DNA of 64,000 nucleotides from Minwuia thermotolerans (GTDB lineage: Bacteria; Pseudomonadota; Alphaproteobacteria; Minwuiales; Minwuiaceae), in contig NZ_PIGG01000064.1 in the NCBI RefSeq assembly GCF_002924445.1, positions 62,001 through 126,000 on the forward strand, written 5' to 3'. Positions 17,630 to 26,470 of the stretch are shown here, one piece after another. A program made the position numbers and the translations under genes. The notes below the pieces were generated by a model. The model searched no databases and had not been told where the DNA came from. It saw nothing but the letters and a program-made list of their open reading frames with translations. How positions within the stretch are numbered: position 1 is the stretch's first letter; the number at the start of each line of letters is the position of its first letter.

Positions 17630-18352
17630 ATGAACGACGCCAAGCCGCATATCCTGCTGGTCGATGACGAGCGCGCCATCCGCGAACCGCTCGCCGCGTT
17701 CCTGTCGCGCAACGGTTTCCGTGTCACCCAGGCGGCGGATGCGGGCGCGGCGCGGGCGCGGCTTGCCGCTTACGCGGTCGATCTTGTCGTGCTGGACATC
17801 ATGATGCCGGGCGAGGACGGCCTCAGCCTCTGCCGCCACATCCGGGTCAACGGCGAACTGCCCGTGGTCCTGCTGACGGCGCGCAGCGACGAGACGGACC
17901 GTATCGTCGGCCTGGAGATGGGCGCCGACGACTATGTGGTGAAGCCTTTCAATCCCCGCGAGCTGGTGGCGCGCATCCGCGGCATATTGCGCCGCGCCGG
18001 TGGCGGGCCACGGCTGCAGCGGGCGCCGGAGACGGCGAGCTACCGTTTCGGCAGCTGGGTGCTGAAGGCGGGCGAGCGGGCGCTGGTCGACCGCGACGGC
18101 GTCTCCGTGGCGCTGTCGACCGGCGAATTCAATCTGCTGCTCGCGCTGGTCACGCGCCCGCGCCAGGTGCTGTCGCGCGACCACCTCCTCGATATCACCC
18201 AAGGCCGTGAGGCCGGCGCGTTCGACCGCGCCGTCGACAATCAGGTCAGCCGTCTGCGTCGCAAGATCGAGGCGGACCCCCGCAATCCAGAGCTGATCCG
18301 TACCGTCCGCGGGGGCGGTTACTCGCTGGCCGCCGAGGTGGAGCGGCTGTGA
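17630..18352 (+). CDS. OmpR-family response regulator
   Basis: A 240-residue two-domain regulator. The receiver domain (HILLVDDERAIREP; phospho-acceptor in VVLDIMMPGEDG; switch residues LLTARSDE and VVKPFNPRELV) is followed by a C-terminal winged-helix DNA-binding domain (LSTGEFNLLLALVTRPRQVLSRDHLL...RLRRKIEADPRNPELIRTVRGGGYSL). I prefer the ATG at 17630; an in-frame ATG at 17612 would add MPCRER, which has no family support. The stop overlaps the GTG of the kinase gene (GTGA). It is probably the partner of that kinase; target genes are unknown, with the adjacent EF-hand gene a candidate. Confidence 0.9.
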   Translation: MNDAKPHILLVDDERAIREPLAAFLSRNGFRVTQAADAGAARARLAAYAVDLVVLDIMMPGEDGLSLCRHIRVNGELPVVLLTARSDETDRIVGLEMGADDYVVKPFNPRELVARIRGILRRAGGGPRLQRAPETASYRFGSWVLKAGERALVDRDGVSVALSTGEFNLLLALVTRPRQVLSRDHLLDITQGREAGAFDRAVDNQVSRLRRKIEADPRNPELIRTVRGGGYSLAAEVERL

Positions 18353-19692
18353 GACTCGCCCGCCCCAGGACGCTGGCCGCCCAGCTTGCACTGCTGGTCG
18401 CCGCGGCGCTGTTCGTGGCTCAGGCGATCAACTTCGCCCTGCTCTATGGCGAGTGGCGGGAGCGCAGCCTGAACGCGATAAGCGCGCCTGCCATCGCCCG
18501 TATACATGACGCGGCCGAACGTCTGCAGCAGGGCGTCGGGGAGCGGCGGGGACCATTCGGCCGACGCGTCCGGATCAGCGCCGAAAGCGCGGTCGACGCC
18601 GGCGCGCCGCGGGAGCCGGCGCTGGAGGCGCGCATCGCTGACGGGCTGGGCGCGCTTGGCGCGGACATTGCCGAGGTCCACGTGACCCGGGCCGGTGAAT
18701 GGCGGGGCAATCCGCGCCGACAGCCGCCCGGGCCGGATGGTGAGCCGGAACCCCGTCAGCTCTATCTGGTCTCGGCGAAGGCCGGACCGGAACTCTGGAT
18801 CAACGTGCCAACGATCGCGCCGCGCGAGGATGACTGGCTGCTGGGGCGGCTGCTGGTGCAGACGGCGGTCATCTATGCCGTTGTGCTGCTGGCGGTGCTC
18901 TGGCTCGGCCGCCGCGCAGCCCGCTCCCTGGACCGGTTGACCGATGCGGCCGCCGGGTTCGGCGCCAGTGTCGGCGGCGGTCGGGAACTGCATGTGGAAG
19001 GTCCGGCGGATGTCCGCCGGCTGACCGAGGCGTTCAACGGCATGCAGCGCCGGATCGCGGCCATGCTCACCGAGAAGGACCGCATGCTCGGCGCCATCGG
19101 CCACGACCTGCGCACGCCACTCGCCTCGCTCCGCCTGCGCGCGGAGGGCGTCGAGGATCCGGAAGAGCGCGAACGCATGATCGCCACCTGCGAGGAGATG
19201 AGCGCGACGCTGCATGACATCCTTACCCTGGCCCGCGTCCACCAGTCGGCGGAAGCACCGACGACCGTCGATCTCTCGGCGCTGGCGGACGCCGTGGCAG
19301 ACGATTTCGCCGAACTCGGCGCCGATGTCGTCTTCGAGCCGTCGCCACGCGTGATCATCTCGCTCCGACCTGTACTGACGCGCCGTGCGATCCGCAATCT
19401 CGTCGAGAACGCGGTCAAATATGGCGGTGGCGCGCGGCTGCGCGTCGCCGCCGGGGCGGACGCCGCCGTGGTCGAGGTGGATGATGACGGGCCGGGCTTG
19501 CCGGAGTCGCGGCTGGAGGAGATGTTCGGCGATTTCGCGCGTCTCGAAGGTTCGCGCAGCCGCGCCACCGGTGGCGCGGGACTGGGGCTCGCCATCGCCC
19601 GCGAGATTGCGCGGGGGCAGGGCGGCGACATCGTGCTGCAGAATCGGCAGGGCGGCGGCCTGACGGCGACTCTCCGCCTGCCGGCGGCCTGA
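18349..19692 (+). CDS. Membrane sensor histidine kinase, partner of the preceding regulator
   Basis: A 447-residue HisKA-type kinase starting at GTG 18349. There are two transmembrane helices (about 8-32 and 165-185) flanking a periplasmic sensor of about 130 residues, then a HAMP-like linker, H-box IGHDLRTPLASLRL, N-box IRNLVENAVKYG, G1 VDDDGPGLPE and G2 GGAGLGLAIAREIA. The periplasmic part is arginine-rich and has no recognised domain. Linkage to an eight-EF-hand secreted protein suggests, without proof, a cation signal. Confidence 0.9.
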   Translation: MRLARPRTLAAQLALLVAAALFVAQAINFALLYGEWRERSLNAISAPAIARIHDAAERLQQGVGERRGPFGRRVRISAESAVDAGAPREPALEARIADGLGALGADIAEVHVTRAGEWRGNPRRQPPGPDGEPEPRQLYLVSAKAGPELWINVPTIAPREDDWLLGRLLVQTAVIYAVVLLAVLWLGRRAARSLDRLTDAAAGFGASVGGGRELHVEGPADVRRLTEAFNGMQRRIAAMLTEKDRMLGAIGHDLRTPLASLRLRAEGVEDPEERERMIATCEEMSATLHDILTLARVHQSAEAPTTVDLSALADAVADDFAELGADVVFEPSPRVIISLRPVLTRRAIRNLVENAVKYGGGARLRVAAGADAAVVEVDDDGPGLPESRLEEMFGDFARLEGSRSRATGGAGLGLAIAREIARGQGGDIVLQNRQGGGLTATLRLPAA

Positions 19693-19841
19693 GCTCCCTT
19701 GCGCAGGGGAAAGGTCTGGCGCGGCGCGGATTCGACCGGTTCTCGCCGATCGTGAATGTAACCCCTTTGCAAATTATCCTACCCGCGAGTATCTTCCGCT
19801 CCGGCGGTCTGATCTTGGGGAGGAGAGGGGCGCGTATCGCT

Positions 19842-19877
19842 GGGCGCACGTCGGGGCCTCTGGCCCGGCGTGCGCCC
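19842..19877 (+). other. Stem-loop between kinase gene and dctP
   Basis: A perfect 9-bp stem, GGGCGCACG (19842-19850) with CGTGCGCCC (19869-19877), encloses a further GC-rich pairing. No run of T follows. It lies in the 286-base gap before dctP and may end the kinase transcript or sit in the dctP leader. I see no sigma-54 or other clear promoter in this gap. Confidence 0.5.
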
Positions 19878-19978
19878 CCCGACGCACCCGACGAATTTTC
19901 CCGGAACGGATTGCTCCACGGCCCTGCTAGGATATCCACGGGCCGTCGGGATACGGTCAAACAGGGAGGAAAACAAAG

Positions 19979-21124
19979 ATGAAGCACATCCGGAACATGA
20001 TCATGGCGGCGGCGGGCGCAGCCATGCTGGGCGGCGTCGCGACGGCGCAGGCTCAGGATCTGAAGATCGCGGTGGGCTTTCCGCCGGGCAGCGCCGCGTT
20101 CTACGCGCTGGACAACCTGGCGAAGAACATCGAGGCGAACAGCGACATGAAGGCGAAGGTCTTCGCGCTTTCGCTGCTGAACCTGAAGGAGACGCCGCCG
20201 GGCATCCGTGACGGCATCGCCGACATGGGCTTCGTTCTTCCGCCATATTACCCTGCGGAATACGCGGAAACCAATCTGGCGGCCAATCTTTCCATGCTGG
20301 CGACCACCGGCGAGCAGATCGAGAGCCCCGGGACGGCCATGGGCGCAGCCATGACGGAATATGTCTTCCTGCATTGCCCCGAATGCCTCACCGAGCACAA
20401 GCGGATGAACCAGGTCTATCTGGGCACCGGCACCAGCCCGACCTACATCCTCCATTGCACGACGCCGATCCGCACGATGGCGGATCTGAAGAACAAGAAA
20501 TACCGTTCCGGCGCGGCCAATTTCGGCCGCTGGGCCGAGGCGGTCGGCGGCACCAAGGTCTCGGTGCCGGGCAACGATATCTACGAAGCGATGGCCCAGG
20601 GCGTCGTGGACTGCGGCATGTTCTCGGCGACCGAGCTGACCAACCTGCAGCTCTTCGACGTGACCAAGTACATCACCACGAAGATTCCCGGCGGCGTCTT
20701 CGCCGGCGTTGCGACCAACAACATCAACCGTGACACCTGGGCCGATCTGACGCCCGAACAGCGCGAGGTGATCTTCAAGGCCTCGGCGCGCTCGAACGCC
20801 GACGTGACCTGGAAGTACTACGCCGACGCGAAGCGCAACCTCAATGACGCGCCGGACAAGGGCATCGAGATCATCGAGCCGACCGAGGAGATGGTGAAGT
20901 TCTCCAATGACTTCGTGGAGAGCGATCTGAAGGTGATCGCCGAACAGTTCACCAATGACTACGGCGTCGACAACGCCCAGGCGAAGATCGAAAAGGTCGC
21001 GGAACTCGTCGACAAGTACAAGAAGCTGACCAAGGACATGGCCGACGATCCTGAGGCCCTGGCCCAGCTCTACTGGGACGAGATCATGTCGAAGGTCGAC
21101 CTCACGACCTACGGCCTGGACTGA
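19979..21124 (+). CDS. dctP: TRAP transporter substrate-binding protein
   Basis: A 381-residue periplasmic DctP-family protein with a signal peptide (MKHIRNMIMAAAGAAMLGGVATAQA). Family features include the N-terminal LKIAVGFPPGSAAFYALDNLAKNIE and the central TTPIRTMADLKNKKYRSGA...PGNDIYEAMAQGVVDCGMFS, which carries the ligand-carboxylate arginine region. It would capture an organic acid for the DctQ-DctM permease. The ATG follows GGGAGG. It is followed by a long hairpin, then dctQ. The neighbouring CoA-ligase, MaoC and CitE genes suggest the substrate is a dicarboxylate or other acid later activated to a CoA ester. Confidence 0.88.
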   Translation: MKHIRNMIMAAAGAAMLGGVATAQAQDLKIAVGFPPGSAAFYALDNLAKNIEANSDMKAKVFALSLLNLKETPPGIRDGIADMGFVLPPYYPAEYAETNLAANLSMLATTGEQIESPGTAMGAAMTEYVFLHCPECLTEHKRMNQVYLGTGTSPTYILHCTTPIRTMADLKNKKYRSGAANFGRWAEAVGGTKVSVPGNDIYEAMAQGVVDCGMFSATELTNLQLFDVTKYITTKIPGGVFAGVATNNINRDTWADLTPEQREVIFKASARSNADVTWKYYADAKRNLNDAPDKGIEIIEPTEEMVKFSNDFVESDLKVIAEQFTNDYGVDNAQAKIEKVAELVDKYKKLTKDMADDPEALAQLYWDEIMSKVDLTTYGLD

Positions 21125-21131
21125 GGCAGTC

Positions 21132-21167
21132 CGGCAGGGACGGCGGCCGAGGCCGCCGTCCCTGCCG
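21132..21167 (+). other. Long perfect stem-loop between dctP and dctQ
   Basis: Positions 21132-21147 pair perfectly with 21152-21167 around a CGAG loop, giving a 16-bp GC stem 8 bases after the dctP stop. No U-tract follows, so it is more likely a 3' stabiliser of the dctP message than a terminator. It parallels the stem-loops after glpV, the other binding-protein gene that begins a transporter operon here. Confidence 0.7.
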
Positions 21168-21205
21168 CCGACCTGTCAGAACGTCACGAATTCCGGAACC
21201 GCAAC

Positions 21206-21727
21206 ATGTCTTTCATCGATAGGTGGCTCGCCAGGGCCACGAATCTGACGACGGTCATAGGCGCGATCGCCGTGGTCCTGATGATGGTCCACATCACGGT
21301 CGACGTGGTGGGCAAGTTCATCCTGTTCCTGCCCGTGCCGGCGACGATCACGCTTGTCTCCAACTACTACATGGTCGTGGTGGCGTTCCTGCCGCTGGCG
21401 TTGGCCGAACGGCGGAACTCGCACATTTCCGTCGAGGTGCTGACCGAACAGTTCTCGCCGGGCGTGCAGCGCCACATTCACGGCTGGACCTGCCTCTATT
21501 CGGCGGTGATCTTCAGCCTGCTGACCTATCGCAGCTTTCTGGACGCCGTCGACAAGTACGAACTCGGCTCCTTCATCATGGAGCAGAGCACCAAGGTGCC
21601 GATCTGGCCCGGCCACTTCCTGCTGCCGCTGGGCGCGGGGCTGATGGTCCTGATGCTGCTGCTCCGTTTCGCCAACTATCTTTCCGGCCGCCCGCAGCCT
21701 GGCGGATCCGGCACTGTCGCCGAATAG
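21206..21727 (+). CDS. dctQ: TRAP transporter small permease
   Basis: A 173-residue four-helix DctQ-type membrane protein (MSFIDRWLARATNLTTVIGAIAVVLMMVHITVDVVGKF..., FLPLALAERRNSHISVEVLTEQF, ...GHFLLPLGAGLMVLMLLLRFANYL). The RRNSHISVE stretch between helices is typical of the family. It joins DctM to form the sodium- or proton-driven uptake unit. Its TAG stop is part of the AGGAGG ribosome site that serves dctM. Confidence 0.88.
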   Translation: MSFIDRWLARATNLTTVIGAIAVVLMMVHITVDVVGKFILFLPVPATITLVSNYYMVVVAFLPLALAERRNSHISVEVLTEQFSPGVQRHIHGWTCLYSAVIFSLLTYRSFLDAVDKYELGSFIMEQSTKVPIWPGHFLLPLGAGLMVLMLLLRFANYLSGRPQPGGSGTVAE

Positions 21728-21731
21728 GAGG
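21726..21731 (+). promoter_or_regulatory. Ribosome-binding site that points to a CTG start for dctM
   Basis: AGGAGG overlaps the dctQ stop and is 5 bases before a CTG at 21737. There is no ATG, GTG or TTG in the dctM frame between the dctQ stop (21727) and GTG 21800, which would cut off the first transmembrane helix. Confidence 0.7.
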
Positions 21732-21736
21732 CCGCC

Positions 21737-23044
21737 CTGTCTGACGTACAGATCGGATTCGCCGGAATCGGCATCCTGCTTGCTCTCATCGCCCTGCGTG
21801 TGCCCATCGGGGTCTCGCTGATCGGCGTATCTTTCTTCGGTATCTGGGTCCTGGTCGGCGATCGCGCGGCCTGGGGTTCGCTGGGGGTCATTCCCTACAG
21901 TTTCGCCGCGTCCTGGCATCTCAGCTCGGTGCCGATGTTCCTGCTGATGGGCTTTCTCTGCTACCATGCCGGCCTGACCAAGGGCATGTTCGACGCCGCC
22001 CGGATGTGGCTGTCGCGGTTGCCCGGCGGTCTCGCCATCGCCACTGTCTTCGGCGCCGCCGGCTTCGCCGCGGTCACCGGTTCCTCGGTCGCCTGCGCCG
22101 CCGCCATGGGCCGGATCGCGGTGCCGGAGATGATGCGTCACCGCTACGCGCCGTCGCTGGCCACGGGCACGGTGGCCGCCGCCGGCACCATCGGTGCGCT
22201 GATTCCGCCATCGATCCTGATGATCCTCTACGGCATCATCGCCGAAGTGCCGATCAGCCAGCTCTTCCTCGGCGGCGTCGGCGCCGGCCTGCTCACGACC
22301 TTCGGCTATATCGCGGTGATCGTGATCCGCGCCAAGCTGAACCCCGAACTCGCGCCGCCGCTCCACGAGGAAGTCACCTTCCGCGACAAGGTTCTGGCGT
22401 TGCGTGAAACCTGGCCGGTGTTCCTGCTGATGCTCGGCGTTTTCGGGGGCCTGTTCTCCGGCGCCTTCACGCCCAGCGAGGCCGGCGCCGTCGGCGCGGC
22501 GCTGGCGACCATCATCGCCGCGGTGAAGGGCTCGCTCACCTGGGCGAGTTTCCGCGACGCGCTGGTGGAGACGCTGCTGACCTCGGCGTCGCTGTTCATC
22601 ATCGCCATCGGCGCCTCCATGCTGACGCGGTTCCTGGCGTTCTCCGGCGCCGGCGACTATCTGTCGGACAGCGTCTCGGCCATCGGCGCGGATCCGCTGA
22701 TGCTGCTGATCGGCATTTCGCTGATCTATCTCCTGCTGGGGATGTTCCTGGAGCCGATCGGCGCCATGCTGCTGACCCTGCCGATCCTGCTGCCGATCCT
22801 GGACACGGCCGGGTTCAGCCTGATCTGGTTCGGTGTGCTGCTCACCAAGTTCCTGGAGATCGGGATGATCACGCCGCCAATCGGCCTGAACGTCTTCGTC
22901 ATCAAGGGAGTGGTGGGCGACCTGGCGTCCACGGGGCTGATCTTCCGCGGCATCGCGTGGTTCCTGGTGGCGGATCTGTTCGTCGTGGTCGCCCTGATCG
23001 CTTTTCCGCAGATCATTCTCTACCTGCCGAACCTGCTGGGCTGA
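21737..23044 (+). CDS. dctM: TRAP transporter large permease, probable CTG start
   Basis: The large TRAP membrane subunit, 435 residues from CTG 21737, with about twelve hydrophobic segments. Family motifs include LRVPIGVSLIGVSFFGIWV near the N-terminus, the AAAGTIGALIPPSILMILYGIIAEVPISQLFLGG loop and LGMFLEPIGAMLLTLPILLP. Starting at CTG keeps the first helix (QIGFAGIGILLALIALRVPIG), which other DctM proteins have; a GTG 21800 start would delete it. An ideal AGGAGG lies 5 bases upstream. It ends 10 bases before a MaoC-like gene, so transport and metabolism genes probably share a transcript. Confidence 0.85.
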   Translation: MSDVQIGFAGIGILLALIALRVPIGVSLIGVSFFGIWVLVGDRAAWGSLGVIPYSFAASWHLSSVPMFLLMGFLCYHAGLTKGMFDAARMWLSRLPGGLAIATVFGAAGFAAVTGSSVACAAAMGRIAVPEMMRHRYAPSLATGTVAAAGTIGALIPPSILMILYGIIAEVPISQLFLGGVGAGLLTTFGYIAVIVIRAKLNPELAPPLHEEVTFRDKVLALRETWPVFLLMLGVFGGLFSGAFTPSEAGAVGAALATIIAAVKGSLTWASFRDALVETLLTSASLFIIAIGASMLTRFLAFSGAGDYLSDSVSAIGADPLMLLIGISLIYLLLGMFLEPIGAMLLTLPILLPILDTAGFSLIWFGVLLTKFLEIGMITPPIGLNVFVIKGVVGDLASTGLIFRGIAWFLVADLFVVVALIAFPQIILYLPNLLG

Positions 23045-23054
23045 GAAGGGGAGA

Positions 23055-23927
23055 ATGGACATGCGGATATCGAGCGCACGCGTGGGAGAGAAGCTCGGAA
23101 CGATCGAGACCGAGCTGACGCCGAGGCGTCTCCTGGCCTATTCGGCCGGACTGGAACTGGGCGACGATTGCTATCTGGACGACGCCCGGCCCGGCGGGGC
23201 GGAGATGATGCCGGCCATGTGTGCGGCCGTCGAATGGCCGCTGGCCGATGGCGTCCGCATCTCCGAACTGATCGGCGTGACCCTGGCCCAGTATCGAAAG
23301 GTCGGTGTCCATGCCGAGCAGGACAGCCGCTATCACCGTCCGCCCCGAATGGGCGAGACCCTTACGACCACGGGCTGGCTGGAGGTGCTGCGCCAGACTC
23401 GGGCGGGCGTGCTGATGACCTGCCGCTACGACACCGTGGACCGGGAGGGTGCGCCGGTCTTCACCAGCTACAATTCGGGCATGTTGCGCGGCTGGGAACT
23501 GGACCGCCCCCGGGCCGGCGACTCCGACGCCGGCGCGCTGCAGCCGGTCGCTCTCGATGAAGGTCAGGCGGCGAAGACCGATGTGCCCGTCGCCCGCCAT
23601 CTGCCGCACATCTACTCGGAGGGCGGACCGATCTGGAACCCGATCCATACCGAGCGGCTGGTTGCGCTGGCCGCCGACCTGCCTGATATCATCCTGCACG
23701 GGTCGGCCACCTGGGCGCTGGCGATGGACCGGGTGATCCGGGCTCATGCCGGCGGCGATCCCAGGCGGCTGAAGCGCTTCGCCTGCCGGTTCACGGGCAT
23801 GGTGATCCCCGGAGAGACGATCACCGTCCGCCACCGCGCAGCGGGCGACGGAATAGAGTTCGACACGGTCAACGCCGACGGCCGCCCGGTGCTCTCCTGC
23901 GGCGTCGCGGAACTGCATTCCGTCTGA
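23055..23927 (+). CDS. MaoC-like double-hotdog protein, altered hydratase motif
   Basis: A 290-residue protein resembling double-hotdog MaoC/acyl-CoA dehydratase-like proteins. The hydratase-2 motif region reads YSEGGPIWNPIHTERL (from Tyr187), followed by DLPDIILHGSATWALAMDRVI. The histidine (His198) and Asn-Pro pair are kept, but the usual catalytic Asp position appears to be Pro192 or Ile193. It may be an acyl-CoA hydratase of a divergent subgroup or a binding-only homologue. It follows dctM by 10 bases and precedes an acyl-CoA synthetase, suggesting CoA-ester chemistry on the imported acid. Confidence 0.7.
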   Translation: MDMRISSARVGEKLGTIETELTPRRLLAYSAGLELGDDCYLDDARPGGAEMMPAMCAAVEWPLADGVRISELIGVTLAQYRKVGVHAEQDSRYHRPPRMGETLTTTGWLEVLRQTRAGVLMTCRYDTVDREGAPVFTSYNSGMLRGWELDRPRAGDSDAGALQPVALDEGQAAKTDVPVARHLPHIYSEGGPIWNPIHTERLVALAADLPDIILHGSATWALAMDRVIRAHAGGDPRRLKRFACRFTGMVIPGETITVRHRAAGDGIEFDTVNADGRPVLSCGVAELHSV

Positions 23928-23964
23928 GCGCCGCCCGTCCGACAATCACTGGAGCAGATTGACG

Positions 23965-25623
23965 ATGAGCATCGACATCCAGACCGAGCCGGTCGAGGCG
24001 TCGCCGGAGACCGCCGATCCACGCATCCCGCCGCGCGACGATGTCGTCGTGCGCAACCTGATCGAGCGCTGGAACCGCGAATGCCCCGACAAGGCCTTCG
24101 TGGTGTTCGAGGACGGCGCGAACTGGACCTATGCCGAACTCCGCGAGAAGGTGCTGCAGACGGCGCTCGGGCTGCAGCAGATGGGTGTGGGCCAAGGCGA
24201 TCACGTCATCGTCTGGCTGCCCAACTCGCCCGAGAACCTCCGTGTCTTCCTGGCGTTGAACTATCTCGGGGCGGTCTATGTCGGCATCAACACCAGCTAT
24301 CGCGGCAACCTGCTGGCCCATGTCGTCAACATCTCCGACGCCCGGCTGATCGTCGCCCACGCGGACCTGGCGCCGCGGCTGGCGGAAATCGACACGGCGA
24401 AGCTGGAGCGGCTGATCGGCGTCGCAGGGACGGCGGAGATCGAAGGGTTGGACTGCCGCGCCTATGCGGACGTTCTGCTGCCGGAGAAGGGGACGATTGC
24501 GGCGCCCGAGCGCACCATCGAACCCTGGGATCCGCATCAGATCATCTTCACGTCGGGCACCACCGGACCATCGAAGGCAGTGCTGTGCTCCTATCTGCAT
24601 CTCTATTCCAACGCGGGACCGGAGAGCTGGCCCTGCGTCACCGGCGAGGACCGCTATCTGGTGAACCTCCCGATGTTCCACATCGGCGGTTCCGGCATCA
24701 CCTACAACATGCTGGTGCGCGGTGGCTCGATCACGCTGGTGGACCGTTTCGATACCGCCTCCTTCTGGGAAGTGATCCGGAAGACGGAGACGACGGCGAC
24801 CTTCCTGCTTGGCGTCATGGCGCAGTTCATCGAGAAGCTGCCCGAGACTGCGAGCGACGCCGACAACCCGTTGCGCGTGATGTTCATGGTGCCGCTGGCC
24901 GGCGACATCAGGAAGTTCGCCGCGCGCTTCGGCGTCGAGGTCTATACGATCTTCAACATGACCGAGGTCTCCACGCCGATCTTTTCGGAGCCGAACCCCG
25001 AGATCCGCGGCACCTGCGGCAAGGCCCGCGCGGGCGTCGAGGTCCGGCTGGTCGATGACAACGACTGCGAGGTGCCGGTCGGCGAGATCGGCGAGATGAT
25101 GGTCCGCACCGACCGGCCATGGGCCATGAACTCGGGCTACTACAACAACGCGGAGGCGACGGCGAAGGCCTGGCGGAACGGCTGGTTCCACACCGGCGAT
25201 GCCTTCCGCATGGACGGCGAGGGGAACTTCTACTTCGTCGACCGCATGAAGGACGCCATCCGCCGGCGCGGCGAAAACATCTCCTCGTTCGAGGTCGAGG
25301 CCGAGGTCGGCGCCCACCCGGCCGTGCGGGAGGTGGCGGCGATCGCCGTGCCCAACGAGATGAGCGAGGACGAGGTCATGGTGGTCTGCGCGCCCGTCGA
25401 GGGCCGGGAGATCGACCCGGTCGACCTGATCGAGTTCCTGAAACCGCGCATGGCCCACTTCATGGTCCCGCGCTATGTGCGCGTGGTCGCCGAACTGCCC
25501 AAGACGCCGACGGCCAAGGTCCAGAAGGCGGAATTGCGCAAGGAAGGCGTCACCGACGACACCTGGGACCGGGAGGCCGCCGGCATCCGGCTGAAGGGCG
25601 ACCGGTTGGCGCGCGCGTGCTGA
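23965..25623 (+). CDS. AMP-forming acyl-CoA synthetase
   Basis: A 552-residue ANL-superfamily ligase that activates a carboxylic acid to an acyl-CoA via acyl-AMP. Visible motifs are IIFTSGTTGPSKAVL (ATP/phosphate loop), FNMTEVSTP, RTGD-type GWFHTGDAFRMDGEGNFYFVDRMKDAIRRRGENIS, and C-terminal PKTPTAKVQKAEL with the catalytic lysine. I start at ATG 23965 with GGAG 10 bases upstream; TTG 23959 is an alternative. It ends the operon-like run dctPQM-maoC-ligase. The substrate is unknown but may be the TRAP ligand or its product. Confidence 0.88.
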   Translation: MSIDIQTEPVEASPETADPRIPPRDDVVVRNLIERWNRECPDKAFVVFEDGANWTYAELREKVLQTALGLQQMGVGQGDHVIVWLPNSPENLRVFLALNYLGAVYVGINTSYRGNLLAHVVNISDARLIVAHADLAPRLAEIDTAKLERLIGVAGTAEIEGLDCRAYADVLLPEKGTIAAPERTIEPWDPHQIIFTSGTTGPSKAVLCSYLHLYSNAGPESWPCVTGEDRYLVNLPMFHIGGSGITYNMLVRGGSITLVDRFDTASFWEVIRKTETTATFLLGVMAQFIEKLPETASDADNPLRVMFMVPLAGDIRKFAARFGVEVYTIFNMTEVSTPIFSEPNPEIRGTCGKARAGVEVRLVDDNDCEVPVGEIGEMMVRTDRPWAMNSGYYNNAEATAKAWRNGWFHTGDAFRMDGEGNFYFVDRMKDAIRRRGENISSFEVEAEVGAHPAVREVAAIAVPNEMSEDEVMVVCAPVEGREIDPVDLIEFLKPRMAHFMVPRYVRVVAELPKTPTAKVQKAELRKEGVTDDTWDREAAGIRLKGDRLARAC

Positions 25624-25737
25624 TTACCACATGGTGAAACTTCAGCCGCCTTCCTGACGCCCCAGGTCCGTCACGATCCGGTGGCATGAAGGCGCCGGCG
25701 GGCGATCCCGTCCGTCGCGCAACCGATGGAGCGAGCC

Positions 25738-26463
25738 ATGTTGTTATCGACATTGAGAGCGGGCGCCGCCGGCGTCGGGCTGATCGTGCTGACCCTTGCC
25801 CCGGCCGCGATGGCGCAGCCTCAGGAGCGGGAGCCCGGCCAACTGCATATCTCCGTCGAGGGTACGGCCAGCGCCATACCCGACATTGCCCGGGTCTCCG
25901 CCGGCGTGGTGGCGGAGGCCAACAGCGCCAGCGAGGCGATGACGGAGCAGCGCGCGCGGATGAACCGCATCATCGCGACGGTTCGGGATTCGGGCGTCGA
26001 CGAACGCGATATCCAGACCGCCGGCATCAGCCTGTCGCCGATCTACCATCGCAATCCCGAGCGCAGCAGCCCGCGGATCAACGGTTATCGCGCCTCGAAC
26101 AGGGTGAACATCACGGTGCGTGACCTGAAAAAGGTCGGTGCGGCGCTCGACGCCCTGGTGGCCGCGGGCGCCAATGACATCGGCAACATCTCCTTCGCCT
26201 TCAGCGAACAGGAGCAACTGCTGACCGAGGCACGTACGAACGCCGTCGCGGCGCTGGAGGCGCGCCGGGATTTCTACGCCCGCACGGCCGGGCTGAAGAT
26301 CGGCCGGCTGCTCAGCCTCTCCGAATCGGGCGGCATGCGTCCGCCGCGGCCGATGGAGTACGCGATGCGCGCCGAGGCGATGGATTCGGCGCCGACACCT
26401 GTCTCGCCGGGCGAATCCGAAGTCAGCGTCGGTCTGAGCGCGGTCTACGAGATCAAGGAATAG
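25738..26463 (+). CDS. SIMPL-domain (DUF541) exported protein
   Basis: A 241-residue secreted protein: signal peptide MLLSTLRAGAAGVGLIVLTLAPAAMA, then a SIMPL/DUF541 domain (HISVEGTASAIPDIARVSAGVVAEA...ARMNRIIATVRDSGVDERDIQTAGISLSPIY, ...RNAVAALEARRDFYA-type helix, ...EVSVGLSAVYEIKE). Bacterial members are periplasmic and of unclear role, sometimes linked to oxidative stress. The ATG at 25738 has GGAG 6 bases upstream. It is about 115 bases after the ligase and may have its own promoter. It converges on the second ligase. Confidence 0.8.
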   Translation: MLLSTLRAGAAGVGLIVLTLAPAAMAQPQEREPGQLHISVEGTASAIPDIARVSAGVVAEANSASEAMTEQRARMNRIIATVRDSGVDERDIQTAGISLSPIYHRNPERSSPRINGYRASNRVNITVRDLKKVGAALDALVAAGANDIGNISFAFSEQEQLLTEARTNAVAALEARRDFYARTAGLKIGRLLSLSESGGMRPPRPMEYAMRAEAMDSAPTPVSPGESEVSVGLSAVYEIKE

Positions 26464-26470
26464 CGGAGCC

